A DNA stretch of 36,245 nt from Actinacidiphila acididurans. Its GTDB lineage: Bacteria; Actinomycetota; Actinomycetes; Streptomycetales; Streptomycetaceae. Below are positions 8,463-16,723 of this stretch, in pieces. Each line of letters opens with the position of its first letter. The first letter of the stretch is position 1. Where the stretch lies: the NCBI RefSeq assembly GCF_016918855.1, contig NZ_JADKYB010000043.1:1-36245 (forward strand), written 5' to 3'. The translations under genes and the position numbers were made by a program. The notes beneath the pieces were generated by a model, which was given only the letters and a program-made list of their open reading frames with translations, was not told the origin of the DNA and did no database searches.

Positions 8463-10712
8463 GTGTCCCACACCTCCGCCGTGCTTGCTCGCCATCACCG
8501 CCATCGCGGACGAACCGCTCTCGTGGCGGCCGCCCTGCTGCCGGCCGCCGCCGGCATCGCGCTGATCTCCGCCCCCCAAGCGGGCGCGGCCACCATCCCG
8601 GCCGGCGCCACCACCGTGGTCAACTCCGGCAGCGGCAAGTGCGTGGACGCCCGCGCCGCGGCCACCGCCAACGGCACCGCGGTGCAGCAGTACACCTGCA
8701 ACGGCACCACCGCCCAGACCTGGCAGTTCACCGCCACGGACTCCGGCTACTACCGGATCGGCGCCGCCTCGGCCCCCGACCAGGTCTGGGACGAGACGAA
8801 CGTGTCCACCGCCGACGGCGCCCTGACCCAGCTCTGGCTGTACGGCGGCGGCGCCAACCAGCAGTGGCAGCCGGTCGCCGAGGCCTCCGGCGCGTACCAC
8901 TTCGTGAACCGCAACAGCGGCAAGTGCCTGGACGTGCCCAGCGCCTCCACCGCGGACAGCGTCCAGTTGCAGCAGTACACCTGCAACGGCACCGCCGCCC
9001 AGTCGTTCACCCTCGGCTCGGGCAGCACCACGCCGCCCCCGCCGGCCGGCACGCCGGACTTCGGCCCGAACGTGACCGTCTTCGACCCGTCGATGTCCGC
9101 CGCGACCATCCAGTCGAAGATCACGTCCGTCTACAACGCGCAGGTCGGCAACGAGTTCGGCACCCAGCGCAACGCCATGCTGTTCATGCCGGGCACCTAC
9201 AACGTCGACATCCCGGTCGGCTACTACACCCAGGTCTCCGGCCTCGGCCTGTCGCCGGACCAGGTGTCGATCACCGGCGGCACCACCCACGTGGCCGGCC
9301 ACACCAGCGACGGCAACGCCACGCAGAACTTCTGGCGCGACGTGGAGAACATGTCGGTCAGCCCCAGCTCCGGCAGCACCATGTGGGCCGTCTCCCAGGC
9401 CGACCCGTTCCGCCGGATGGACGTGCACGGCGGCATGCTGCTCTACGACAACACGCACGGGACCTCCGGCAACTGGTCCAGCGGCGGCTACGTCGGCGAC
9501 TCCCGGGTCTCGGGCCAGATCAACTCCGGCACCCAGCAGCAGTTCCTGACCAAGGACACCGCGATGGACGGCGGCTGGACCGGACGCAACTGGAACATGG
9601 TCTTCGTCGGCGACACCAACGCCCCCGCGACCAGCTTCCCCAACCCGCCCTACACCACGGTCGCGCAGAGCCCGGTGACCAAGGAGAAGCCGTTCCTGTA
9701 CGTGGACGGCTCCGGCAACTGGCAGGTGTTCTCCCCGGCGCTGCGCACCAACGCCCAGGGCCCGGACTGGATCAACGGCACTCCGGCCGGGACCTCGATC
9801 CCGATCGGCCAGTTCTACATCGTCAAGCCCGGCGACACCGCCGACACCATGAACGCCGCCCTCGCCGCCGGCAAGAACCTGCTGGTCACCCCGGGCGTCT
9901 ACCACCTGTCCTCGGCGCTGAACATCACCCGGCCCGACACGATCGTGCTGGGCATGGGCCTGGCCACCCTGGTGCCGGACAACGGCGTCACCGCGATCAC
10001 CACCGCCGACGTCGACGGCATCGACATCGCGGGCCTGCTGATCAGCGCCAACACCACCAACTCGGCCACCCTCATGCAGGTCGGCCCGGCCGGCGCGACG
10101 GCGAGCCACGCGACCGACCCGACCGTGCTCCAGGACGTGTTCTTCCGGGTCGGCGGCGACATCGCCGGCAAGGCCACCCAGACGCTGGTGATCAACAGCG
10201 CCAACGTCATCGGCGACGACCTGTGGCTGTGGCGCGGCGACCACTCCAACGGCGTGGGCTGGAACACCAACCCCGCCATGCAGGGCTTGATCGTCAACGG
10301 CGCCAACGTCACCATCTACGGCCTGGCCGTCGAGCACTACGAGAAGTACCAGACCACCTGGAACGCCAACGGCGGCCGCGTGTACTTCTACCAGAGCGAG
10401 ACCCCGTACGACGTGCCCGACCAGGGGAGCTGGACCACCAGCGGCGGTGACCTGGGCTACGCCTCGTACAAGGTCGCCAACTCGGTCACCACGCACGAGG
10501 CCTGGGGCGTCGGGGTCTACGCCTACCTGCGGGACAACCCGTCGGTGGTGCTCGGCCACGCCATCGAGGTGCCCACCACCGCGTCGGTGAAGTTCCACAG
10601 CATGGTGACCACCGTCCTCGGCGGCGACGGCACCATCAACCACATCATCGACAACACCGGCGGCCAGGTCACCCCGAGCCACAACGTGGAGTACCTGGTC
10701 AGCTACCCGTGA
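8463..10712 (+). CDS. Secreted ricin-type lectin (CBM13) plus right-handed beta-helix protein
   Basis: This 749-residue protein starts at GTG 8463, six bases after GAGGAG. A signal peptide ends near residue 43 (QAGA-AT). Residues about 45-185 form a ricin B-type lectin with repeated SGKC(V/L)D and QQYTCNG/QxW elements. A Pro-rich linker (TTPPPP) follows. The remaining 550 or so residues look like a large parallel beta-helix with many short Asn/Gly/Thr turns, starting near FGPNVTVFDPSM. Proteins with this C-terminal part are often labelled adenylyl cyclase or coagulation factor 5/8-type in actinobacterial genomes; I see no cyclase domain. The architecture suggests a secreted polysaccharide-active enzyme (hydrolase or lyase) targeted by its lectin, but the glycan and catalytic residues are unknown. 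It stands alone between terminators. Confidence 0.8.
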   Translation: MSHTSAVLARHHRHRGRTALVAAALLPAAAGIALISAPQAGAATIPAGATTVVNSGSGKCVDARAAATANGTAVQQYTCNGTTAQTWQFTATDSGYYRIGAASAPDQVWDETNVSTADGALTQLWLYGGGANQQWQPVAEASGAYHFVNRNSGKCLDVPSASTADSVQLQQYTCNGTAAQSFTLGSGSTTPPPPAGTPDFGPNVTVFDPSMSAATIQSKITSVYNAQVGNEFGTQRNAMLFMPGTYNVDIPVGYYTQVSGLGLSPDQVSITGGTTHVAGHTSDGNATQNFWRDVENMSVSPSSGSTMWAVSQADPFRRMDVHGGMLLYDNTHGTSGNWSSGGYVGDSRVSGQINSGTQQQFLTKDTAMDGGWTGRNWNMVFVGDTNAPATSFPNPPYTTVAQSPVTKEKPFLYVDGSGNWQVFSPALRTNAQGPDWINGTPAGTSIPIGQFYIVKPGDTADTMNAALAAGKNLLVTPGVYHLSSALNITRPDTIVLGMGLATLVPDNGVTAITTADVDGIDIAGLLISANTTNSATLMQVGPAGATASHATDPTVLQDVFFRVGGDIAGKATQTLVINSANVIGDDLWLWRGDHSNGVGWNTNPAMQGLIVNGANVTIYGLAVEHYEKYQTTWNANGGRVYFYQSETPYDVPDQGSWTTSGGDLGYASYKVANSVTTHEAWGVGVYAYLRDNPSVVLGHAIEVPTTASVKFHSMVTTVLGGDGTINHIIDNTGGQVTPSHNVEYLVSYP

Positions 10713-10759
10713 CCGGCGGGTCCGCGCTCGTCACGACTGCACTGAGCACCACTTGAGCG

Positions 10760-10805
10760 GAGGGGCCGGCCGGCCCAGGGGGCGCATCCCGTCGGCCGGC
10801 CCCTC
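10760..10805. terminator. Bidirectional terminator between convergent genes
   Basis: GAGGGGCCGGCCG (10760-10772) and its perfect complement (10793-10805) make a 13-bp stem with a 20-base loop. It lies between the beta-helix gene (plus) and the ketopantoate-reductase-like gene (minus), so it can serve both. Confidence 0.75.
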
Positions 10806-10906
10806 ACCCGTGCCGCGGGCGCGCCGCCGGGTCAGGCCGGGGCGTGCGGCGCGCTGCACCGCTCGCCCGCGGGCACGTTCTTCGCGGGACCGCGTTCATT
10901 CCGGGC

Positions 10907-11887
10907 TCATGCCGGGCCGGCGGACGTGGTGCGGTTCAGCAGGTCGGCGACCGCGTGGATGGTGCGCAGGGTGGGCACCGGCGTCCCGGTGAGGTCGGCC
11001 AGTTCGACCACGGCGGCCAGCAGCACGTCCAGTTCCAGCGGCCGGCCGCGCTCCAGGTCCTGGAGGGTGGAGGTCTTGTGGTGGCCGACCCGCTCGGCGC
11101 CGGCCAGCCGCCGCTCGACGGAGATCTCCGGCCGGCTGCCCAGCCGGGCCGCGACCTCCAGGGTCTCCCGCATCATCGCGGCGACCAGCTCGCGGGCGTC
11201 GGGGTGGCCGCAGATCTCGGCCATGGTGGCCCGGGCCAGCGCGCTGATCGGGTTGAACGAGATGTTGCCGAGCAGCTTGATCCAGATGTCGTTGCGCAGA
11301 TCCTGTTCCACCGGGCACTTGAGGCCGCCGGCCACCATGGCCCGGCTGAACTCCAGGCAGCGCGGGGACAGGGTGCCGTCGGGCTCGCCGATGGAGAACC
11401 GGGTGCCCTCCAGGTGCCGGATGACGCCGGGCGCGGCGACCTCGGTGGCCGCGTAGACCACGCACCCGATGGCGCGCTCCGGCGGCAGCGTGGCGGACAC
11501 GGCGCCGCCGGGGTCCACGCTCTCCAGCCGGCGCCCGGTGTGCTCGCCGGGCAGTCCGTGGAAGTACCACCAGGGGATGCCGTTCTGGGCGGCGATCAGC
11601 GCGGTGCGCTCGTGCAGCAGTGGGTGGACCAACGGGCCGCTGGCGGCGTACGCGTTCGCCTTGAGCCCGAGGAACACGTAGTCGACGGGTCCGATCTCGT
11701 GCGGGTCGTCGGTGGCCCGCGGGTGCGCCGTGAAGTCGCCGCGCGGGCTCAGGACTTGTACGCCGTGCTCCCGCAGGGCGGCCAAGTGGGCGCCGCGGGC
11801 GATGAGATGGACCTGCGCGCCGGCCCGGTGCAGGGCGGCTCCGACATAGGCGCCGATGGCTCCGGCGCCGACAACAGCGACTTTCAC
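10907..11887 (-). CDS. 2-dehydropantoate 2-reductase (PanE/ApbA)-like oxidoreductase
   Basis: This 326-residue NAD(P)H-dependent reductase has an N-terminal Rossmann motif GAGAIGAYVG and the C-terminal ketopantoate-reductase helical domain, including HHKTSTLQDLERGRP, a region conserved in the family. The classical reaction reduces 2-dehydropantoate to pantoate in pantothenate/CoA synthesis; many paralogues act on other 2-oxo acids. I chose GTG 11887 because GGAG precedes it and the Rossmann fold begins at once. An in-frame GTG at 11926 has no ribosome binding site. The gene diverges from the GntR regulator and shares its control region with it, so it may belong to the same regulon as the oxalate genes. 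Whether it is the housekeeping PanE is open; no panB or panC is nearby. Confidence 0.82.
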   Translation of the reverse strand: MKVAVVGAGAIGAYVGAALHRAGAQVHLIARGAHLAALREHGVQVLSPRGDFTAHPRATDDPHEIGPVDYVFLGLKANAYAASGPLVHPLLHERTALIAAQNGIPWWYFHGLPGEHTGRRLESVDPGGAVSATLPPERAIGCVVYAATEVAAPGVIRHLEGTRFSIGEPDGTLSPRCLEFSRAMVAGGLKCPVEQDLRNDIWIKLLGNISFNPISALARATMAEICGHPDARELVAAMMRETLEVAARLGSRPEISVERRLAGAERVGHHKTSTLQDLERGRPLELDVLLAAVVELADLTGTPVPTLRTIHAVADLLNRTTSAGPA

Positions 11888-11934
11888 CAGGGGGCTCCGA
11901 TCCGGTCGGGGGAGCGGCAGTTGCACTTGCAGTC

Positions 11935-11973
11935 GACAAAATATTGTCTACAGTATTCTTTTTGAGGGGGCAA
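11935..11973 (-). promoter_or_regulatory. Promoter and putative GntR operator for the PanE-like gene
   Basis: On the minus strand, TTGCCC (11968-11973) and TAGACA (11945-11950) are separated by 17 bp and form a plausible promoter. The sequence ATACTGTAGAC (complement of 11946-11956) overlaps the -10. It matches cores found upstream of the GntR gene and between the ThDP-lyase and sucC genes. An imperfect palindrome, GACAA-N4-TTGTC (11935-11948), adjoins it. Confidence 0.5.
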
Positions 11974-12101
11974 GGTGTCTGCGCGGCCCCGATTCCCGGC
12001 TTTTCCGGGGCTGTTGGGCGGTGCGTGCGGCCGTAGGGTCGGGCGGCGGGGTGTGAAGAGCGTCACCTGTGGTTCCGCTGTGCCAACTGGCTGTACTCGG
12101 T

Positions 12102-12112
12102 AGACTGTAGAC
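12102..12112 (+). promoter_or_regulatory. Putative autoregulatory operator of the GntR regulator
   Basis: AGACTGTAGAC lies 73 bases upstream of the GntR start codon. It differs by one base from the site in front of the divergent PanE-like gene and includes a candidate -10 hexamer (TAGACT at 12101-12106). Placement suggests autoregulation. This is inference. Confidence 0.45.
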
Positions 12113-12184
12113 GAAAACCAATCGGCCGGGCCCGTGCCGGCCCGGCGGGCGGGAGCCGGGAAGACCAGGAAGAGGGGGACGCGG

Positions 12185-12874
12185 ATGCTGTCCACCGGAT
12201 TGCCGCACGGCGCGGTGCCGAAGCTGGAGCGCCCGGGGCCGCTGCGCGAACGGGTCTACGAGGCGCTGCTCGAACTCATCACGTCCCGTGCGCTGCGCCC
12301 CGGCCAGCACTTGGTGGAGACCGAACTCGCCGGCCTGCTCGGCGTGTCCCGGCAGCCGGTCCGCGAGGCGCTGCAACGGCTGAACACCGAGGGCTGGGTG
12401 GACCTGCGCCCCGCGCAGGGCGCCTTCGTGCACGAGCCCACCGAGGACGAGGCCGACCAACTCCTGGTGGTGCGCGCCCTGCTGGAGACCGAGGCCGCCC
12501 GGCTGGCCGCCGCCCACGCGACCACCGAGGGCCTGGAGCGGCTGGGGGAGCTGTGCGCCAAGGGCGAGGACGCGGTGCGCGCCGACGAGGTGGACGCGGT
12601 GGTCGCCGCCAACGCGGCCTTCCACGCCGAGGTGATGTCCCTGGCCGGCAACGCGGTGCTGGCCGAACTCGCCGCCCAGGTCGACCAGCGCGTCCGCTGG
12701 TACTACACGCCGGTCGCCCGGGTCCGTGGCATGCAGTCCTGGCGCGAGCACCGTGAGCTGATCGACGCCATCGCCGCCCGCGACGAGGCCGCCGCCTCCC
12801 GCATCATGCGCGCCCACACCGAGCACACCCGCGCCTCCTACCACGAGCGCGCCGACCGTACCGAAGGCGAGTGA
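12185..12874 (+). CDS. GntR family (FadR/FCD subfamily) transcriptional regulator
   Basis: This 229-residue protein has a winged helix-turn-helix at about residues 20-80 (RERVYEALLELI, then GVSRQPVREALQRL, the typical GntR recognition region) and an all-helical FCD ligand-binding domain at about 95-220. The FCD metal-site histidines are visible in AFHAE, EHRELIDAI and MRAHTEH. FCD-type GntR proteins usually sense small organic acids or acyl-CoAs and act as repressors. ATG 12185 is preceded by an AGAGGGGG stretch; an upstream in-frame ATG would add a disordered basic tail. It sits between a PanE-like gene and the oxalate/acyl-CoA operon, and similar sequence cores occur in its own promoter and two neighbouring ones, so it is the likely local regulator. 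The ligand (oxalate, oxalyl-CoA or formyl-CoA) is a guess. Confidence 0.88.
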   Translation: MLSTGLPHGAVPKLERPGPLRERVYEALLELITSRALRPGQHLVETELAGLLGVSRQPVREALQRLNTEGWVDLRPAQGAFVHEPTEDEADQLLVVRALLETEAARLAAAHATTEGLERLGELCAKGEDAVRADEVDAVVAANAAFHAEVMSLAGNAVLAELAAQVDQRVRWYYTPVARVRGMQSWREHRELIDAIAARDEAAASRIMRAHTEHTRASYHERADRTEGE

Positions 12875-12947
12875 CCGGGGCCGACAGTGACTGGGAGCCG
12901 GTGACCGCGGCCCGCCGCCGAGCCGCCGCACCGGCCCGGGCATTCCG

Positions 12948-12974
12948 GCGGCCGGCCGGTGTCCGGCCGGCCGC
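12948..12974. terminator. Bidirectional terminator between GntR regulator and MFS gene
   Basis: A perfect 12-bp stem (12948-12959 with 12963-12974) with a 3-base loop lies between the two convergent genes, 6 bases from the MFS stop codon. Confidence 0.78.
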
Positions 12975-12979
12975 GTCCG

Positions 12980-14368
12980 TCACGTCATCTCGCGGCTGAT
13001 CGGCCGCGGGTTGGGCCGGATCCGGCGCAGCGGTGTCCGGCCGGGCTGCCGCAGCAGCAGGGCCAGCGCGGCCGACAGCAGCCCCGCGGCGCCGGCCATC
13101 AGGTAGGCCCCGTGGTAGCCCCAGGCGGCCACCACCATGCTGCCAAGACCGCTGCCGGCCAGCCCGCTGACCAGTTTGGCGCTGTAGACCAGGCCGTAGT
13201 TGGAGGCGTTGTTGTTCTCCCCGAAGTAGTCCGGCACCAGCGCCGCGAACATCGGGAAGAACGCGCCGCCGCCGAAGCCGGACAGGAAGGCGAAGGCCAG
13301 GAACAGCGGCTCGTTGCCCGCGTCCCCCGACCACAGCACCCCGAACTGGGCCAGCCCCTCGATCACCAGCACGCCGATCAGCGACTGCTTGCGGCCCAGC
13401 CGGTCCGACACCCAGCCCACCGCGGCCCGCCCGGTGCCGTTGACCAGGCTCAGCACACCGGCGGACGAGGCGGCCACCAGCGGCCCGAAGCCCTCCTTCT
13501 TGGCGAACGGCACCTGGAAGGCGATGCCGAAGATCGACACCCCCGCGATCAGCACTAGGCACAGCCACATCAGCGGCAGCATCCCGGTCCTGATCGCCTC
13601 CATGGGCTCGAACTGCCGTACCGCGGGCGGGTTCTTGCGCAGGGACGAGTTGCTCGCCCGGTTCCGGGTGTACGCCAGCGGGTCCACCTGGGCCGGCCAC
13701 CAGTTCTTCGGCGGGTCCTTGAAGAACATTCCGCAGACGGCGACGACGATCAGCACGTACACGCCCACCAGGTCCAGCACCCGGTGGTAGTCGCCCTCGT
13801 CGAACCAGTACGTGAAGACGAAGATCAGCGGCACCGACCCGTACGCGAAGCCGCCGTTGACGAACCCGGTCGTGCCGCCCTTCTTCTCCGGGTACCACTT
13901 GCCGACGATGTTGATGCAGGACGAGTAGACCATGCCCGCGCCCGCGCCGCCGAGGACGCCGAACCCGCCGATCGCCACGGCCAGGTCGGGTGCGTGGCTG
14001 AGGGCGACGAAGCCGAGGCCGGCCAGCACGGCGCCGATCAGGGTGGCCCGGCGCGGGCTGAGCAGTCCCTTCTCCCGCAGCCGCCCGGTCGGGAAGGACA
14101 CCCCGGCCTGGAAGACCGTCCAGATGCCCAGCAGCCAGAAGGTGTTGGTGCTCGTCCAGTGGTGCACCGAGGAGAGGGTGTCCTCGGCCGATCCGTAGGC
14201 GTATTCGGCGACGCTGATGCCGAACATCGCGGCCCACGGCAGCCAGATCATCAGGCTGCGCGGGCCGCCGAGGATGTCCTGCGGGCTCTCGCCCACCCGG
14301 TACACCCGGCCATTGCTGTCACGTATTTCCCGGTACGGTGCCGATGTCGAGGCCGACGTCGTTGTCAT
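12980..14368 (-). CDS. MFS transporter of the oxalate/formate antiporter (OFA) family
   Basis: This 462-residue protein is a typical 12-helix major facilitator. Features of the OFA group include an N-terminal leader ending in FGISVAEYAYGSAED before the first periplasmic loop, WTVFQAGVSFPTGRL in helix 2 and the following loop, and a long central cytoplasmic loop (about residues 200-250). In characterised members it imports oxalate in exchange for formate; related carriers take up other small carboxylates. ATG 14368 has AGGGGAG upstream. It follows the acyl-CoA synthetase gene in the same direction but after 204 bases holding a very strong hairpin and a heptamer repeat, so it may be read through at reduced level or have its own promoter. 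With frc and the ThDP lyase upstream, oxalate is the favoured substrate. Confidence 0.85.
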   Translation of the reverse strand: MTTTSASTSAPYREIRDSNGRVYRVGESPQDILGGPRSLMIWLPWAAMFGISVAEYAYGSAEDTLSSVHHWTSTNTFWLLGIWTVFQAGVSFPTGRLREKGLLSPRRATLIGAVLAGLGFVALSHAPDLAVAIGGFGVLGGAGAGMVYSSCINIVGKWYPEKKGGTTGFVNGGFAYGSVPLIFVFTYWFDEGDYHRVLDLVGVYVLIVVAVCGMFFKDPPKNWWPAQVDPLAYTRNRASNSSLRKNPPAVRQFEPMEAIRTGMLPLMWLCLVLIAGVSIFGIAFQVPFAKKEGFGPLVAASSAGVLSLVNGTGRAAVGWVSDRLGRKQSLIGVLVIEGLAQFGVLWSGDAGNEPLFLAFAFLSGFGGGAFFPMFAALVPDYFGENNNASNYGLVYSAKLVSGLAGSGLGSMVVAAWGYHGAYLMAGAAGLLSAALALLLRQPGRTPLRRIRPNPRPISREMT

Positions 14369-14435
14369 CTCACTCCCCTTGCGCGAAGAGAACCTGCCAG
14401 CGCCCCCTGGAGACTTCTCTCGTTGGCTTTCGGGG

Positions 14436-14468
14436 CGGGCCCGGCCGCGCGGCTCGCGGCCGGGCCCG
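14436..14468 (-). terminator. Strong hairpin between the acyl-CoA synthetase and MFS genes
   Basis: CGGGCCCGGCCGCG (14436-14449) pairs perfectly with 14455-14468 around a 5-base loop. On the minus strand it follows the synthetase stop (14573) by about 105 bases and precedes the MFS start by 67. It may be a terminator or an attenuator within one long operon. Confidence 0.65.
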
Positions 14469-14499
14469 TCGTCACCTGTGCGTCAGTGAGTTCGGTGCG

Positions 14500-14535
<36 letters not shown>

Positions 14536-14572
14536 TCCGTGCTGCGTGGGTCAGTGGGTCGGTCCCCGTGCG

Positions 14573-16720
14573 TCAGTGCGCCGAAGGCGTGGGCAGCAGT
14601 CCCGCGGCCCGGGCCCACCGGTACTTGGCGCCCAGCGCCGCCACCGGCGCCTCGGTGGTGTAGGGATAGGCCACGACACCGTGGTCGAACAGATAAGCCG
14701 CGGCCGCCTCCACCTCGGTGTCCCCGGCCAGCGAGGCCACCACCGGCTTCTCGATGCCCTTGGCCCGGGCCTGCGCGACCACCCGCGCGGTGACTTCGGC
14801 GAACACCATCGGCGGGGTGACGATGGTGTGCCAGTAGCCCAGGACGAGGGCGTGGATCCGCGGGTCCTCCAGCCCGAGCCGGATCGTGGCCTCGTACGTG
14901 GCCGGGGGCTCGCCGCCGGTGATGTCGATCGGGTTGCCGGCCGCGCCGAACGGCGGGATGAACGCCCGGAACGCCGCGTCCAGGTCCGGCGGGATCTCCA
15001 TCAGGTCCAGCCCGTTGTCGGCGCAGGCGTCCGACAGCAGCACCCCCGAACCGCCGGCGCCGGTGATGATCACCACGTTGTCGCCCTTGGGGGTGGGCAG
15101 CACCGGCAGCGCCCGGGCGTACTCCAGCATGTCCCGCAGCCCCGGCGCCCGGATCACGCCGGCCTGCCGCAGGATGTCGTCGTACACCTTGTCGTCGCCG
15201 GCCAGCGCGCCGGTGTGCGAGCCGGCCGCCCGCGCCCCGGCCGAGGTCCGGCCGGCCTTGAGCACCACCACCGGCTTCTTCGGCACGGTGGCCCGCGCGG
15301 CGGCCACGAACGCCCGGCCGTCCTTGAGGTCCTCCAGGTGCATGGCCACGCACTCGGTGTGCGGGTCCTCGCCGAAGTACGTCAGCAGGTCGTCCTCGTC
15401 CAGGTCGGACTTGTTGCCCAGGCCCACGATCGCCGACACGCCGGTGCCGGTGGTGCGGGCGAAGCCGAGGATGGCCATGCCGATGCCGCCGCTCTGCGAG
15501 GTCAGGGCCACGCCGCCCTTGACGTCGTAGGGCGTGCAGAAGGTGGCGCACAGGTCCTGCCAGGTCGAGTAGTAGCCGTAGATGTTCGGCCCCAGCAGCC
15601 GGATGCCGTACTCGCGGGCGATCGCGGTGACCTCGTCCTGCAGTGCCTGCTCGCCGGTCTCGGCGAACCCGGAGGGGATCAGCACCGCGTTGGGGATGCC
15701 CTTGCGGCCGACCTCGCGCAGCGCCCGCGCCACGAGCCGGGCCGGGATGGCGAAGACCGCCACGTCCACCTCGCCGGGCACGTCCAGCACGCTGCGGTAC
15801 GCCTTGCGGCCCAGGATGTCGTCGGCCTTCGGGTTGACCGGCAGGATGTCGCCGGCGAAGCCCCCGTTCACCAGGTTCTTCATCACCGAGTTGCCGATCT
15901 TGCCGTCCTCGTTGGAGGCGCCGATCACCGCGACGGAGCGCGGCTTCATCAGCCGGTCCATCGAGGCCAGGATCTCCTCGCGGGTGAACCGCGGGCGCGG
16001 GGGCGGCTGGTGGTCGTCGAGGATGACCCGGATGTCGGCGGCCACCGCCCCCTCGGGGGTGGCGATCACCGGGTTGAGGTCGACCTCGGCGATCTCGGGG
16101 AAGTCCGACACCAGCCGGGAGACCCGGCGCAGTTGCTCGGCCAGCGCCCACCGGTCCACCGGCGGGGCGCCGCGCACCCCGCGCAGCACCTCTGCGGCCT
16201 TGACGGAGTCCAGCATGGCCAGCGCCTCGTCGGCGGTGACCGGCGCCAGCCGGAAGGTCACGTCCCGGATCACCTCGACCAGCACCCCGCCGAGCCCGAA
16301 GGCCACCACCTTGCCGAACGTCGGGTCGGTGACCGCGCCGACGATGACCTCCTGGCCCGGCGGCAGCATCTGCTGCACCTGGATGCCCTCGATCCGGGCC
16401 TGCGGCGCGTACGCCCTGGCGTTCTCGCAGATCCGGTGGAAGGCGGCCCGTACCTGCGCCGCGGTGCGCAGGCCCGTCACCACCCCGCCGGCCTCGGACT
16501 TGTGCAGGATGTCCGGCGAGACGACCTTGAGCACCACCTCGCCGCCGATCCGGTCGGCCAGCGCGACCGCCTCGTCCACGTCGGCGGCCAGCCCCTCGGC
16601 CGGGGTGGCGATGCCGTACGCGTCGGCGATCCGCTTGCCCTCCGGCGCGGTCAGCGCGGTGCGCCCGCCGGCCCGCACCTGGTCCAGCACGGCCGCCACG
16701 GCGGCCCTGTCGGGCTCCAT
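14573..16720 (-). CDS. ADP-forming acyl-CoA synthetase (acetate--CoA ligase type), fused beta-alpha
   Basis: This 715-residue enzyme belongs to the nucleoside-diphosphate-forming acyl-CoA synthetase superfamily, relatives of succinyl-CoA ligase. The ATP-grasp (beta) half comes first, at about residues 15-230, with LHKSEAGGV containing His73, the predicted relay histidine. The CoA-binding/ligase (alpha) half starts near residue 255 (SVAVIGASNEDGKIGN) and carries the predicted phosphohistidine His502 in GSHTGALAG. Many single-chain homologues have the reverse, alpha-beta, order. The reaction is acid + CoA + ATP to acyl-CoA + ADP + phosphate, or the reverse. Only three bases separate it from frc, so it is in the same operon and probably handles a CoA ester of that pathway (formyl-, oxalyl- or acetyl-CoA). 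The substrate is inferred only from context. Confidence 0.85.
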   Translation of the reverse strand: MEPDRAAVAAVLDQVRAGGRTALTAPEGKRIADAYGIATPAEGLAADVDEAVALADRIGGEVVLKVVSPDILHKSEAGGVVTGLRTAAQVRAAFHRICENARAYAPQARIEGIQVQQMLPPGQEVIVGAVTDPTFGKVVAFGLGGVLVEVIRDVTFRLAPVTADEALAMLDSVKAAEVLRGVRGAPPVDRWALAEQLRRVSRLVSDFPEIAEVDLNPVIATPEGAVAADIRVILDDHQPPPRPRFTREEILASMDRLMKPRSVAVIGASNEDGKIGNSVMKNLVNGGFAGDILPVNPKADDILGRKAYRSVLDVPGEVDVAVFAIPARLVARALREVGRKGIPNAVLIPSGFAETGEQALQDEVTAIAREYGIRLLGPNIYGYYSTWQDLCATFCTPYDVKGGVALTSQSGGIGMAILGFARTTGTGVSAIVGLGNKSDLDEDDLLTYFGEDPHTECVAMHLEDLKDGRAFVAAARATVPKKPVVVLKAGRTSAGARAAGSHTGALAGDDKVYDDILRQAGVIRAPGLRDMLEYARALPVLPTPKGDNVVIITGAGGSGVLLSDACADNGLDLMEIPPDLDAAFRAFIPPFGAAGNPIDITGGEPPATYEATIRLGLEDPRIHALVLGYWHTIVTPPMVFAEVTARVVAQARAKGIEKPVVASLAGDTEVEAAAAYLFDHGVVAYPYTTEAPVAALGAKYRWARAAGLLPTPSAH

Positions 16721-16723
16721 CGC

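Noticed and set aside
8373..10682. A 769-codon open frame on the minus strand
   Set aside because: Antisense to the lectin/beta-helix gene, low-complexity composition, no ribosome binding site or recognisable domain.
8463..10712. Annotation as adenylyl cyclase
   Set aside because: No cyclase catalytic motif is visible and the protein has a signal peptide plus lectin and beta-helix-like sequence.
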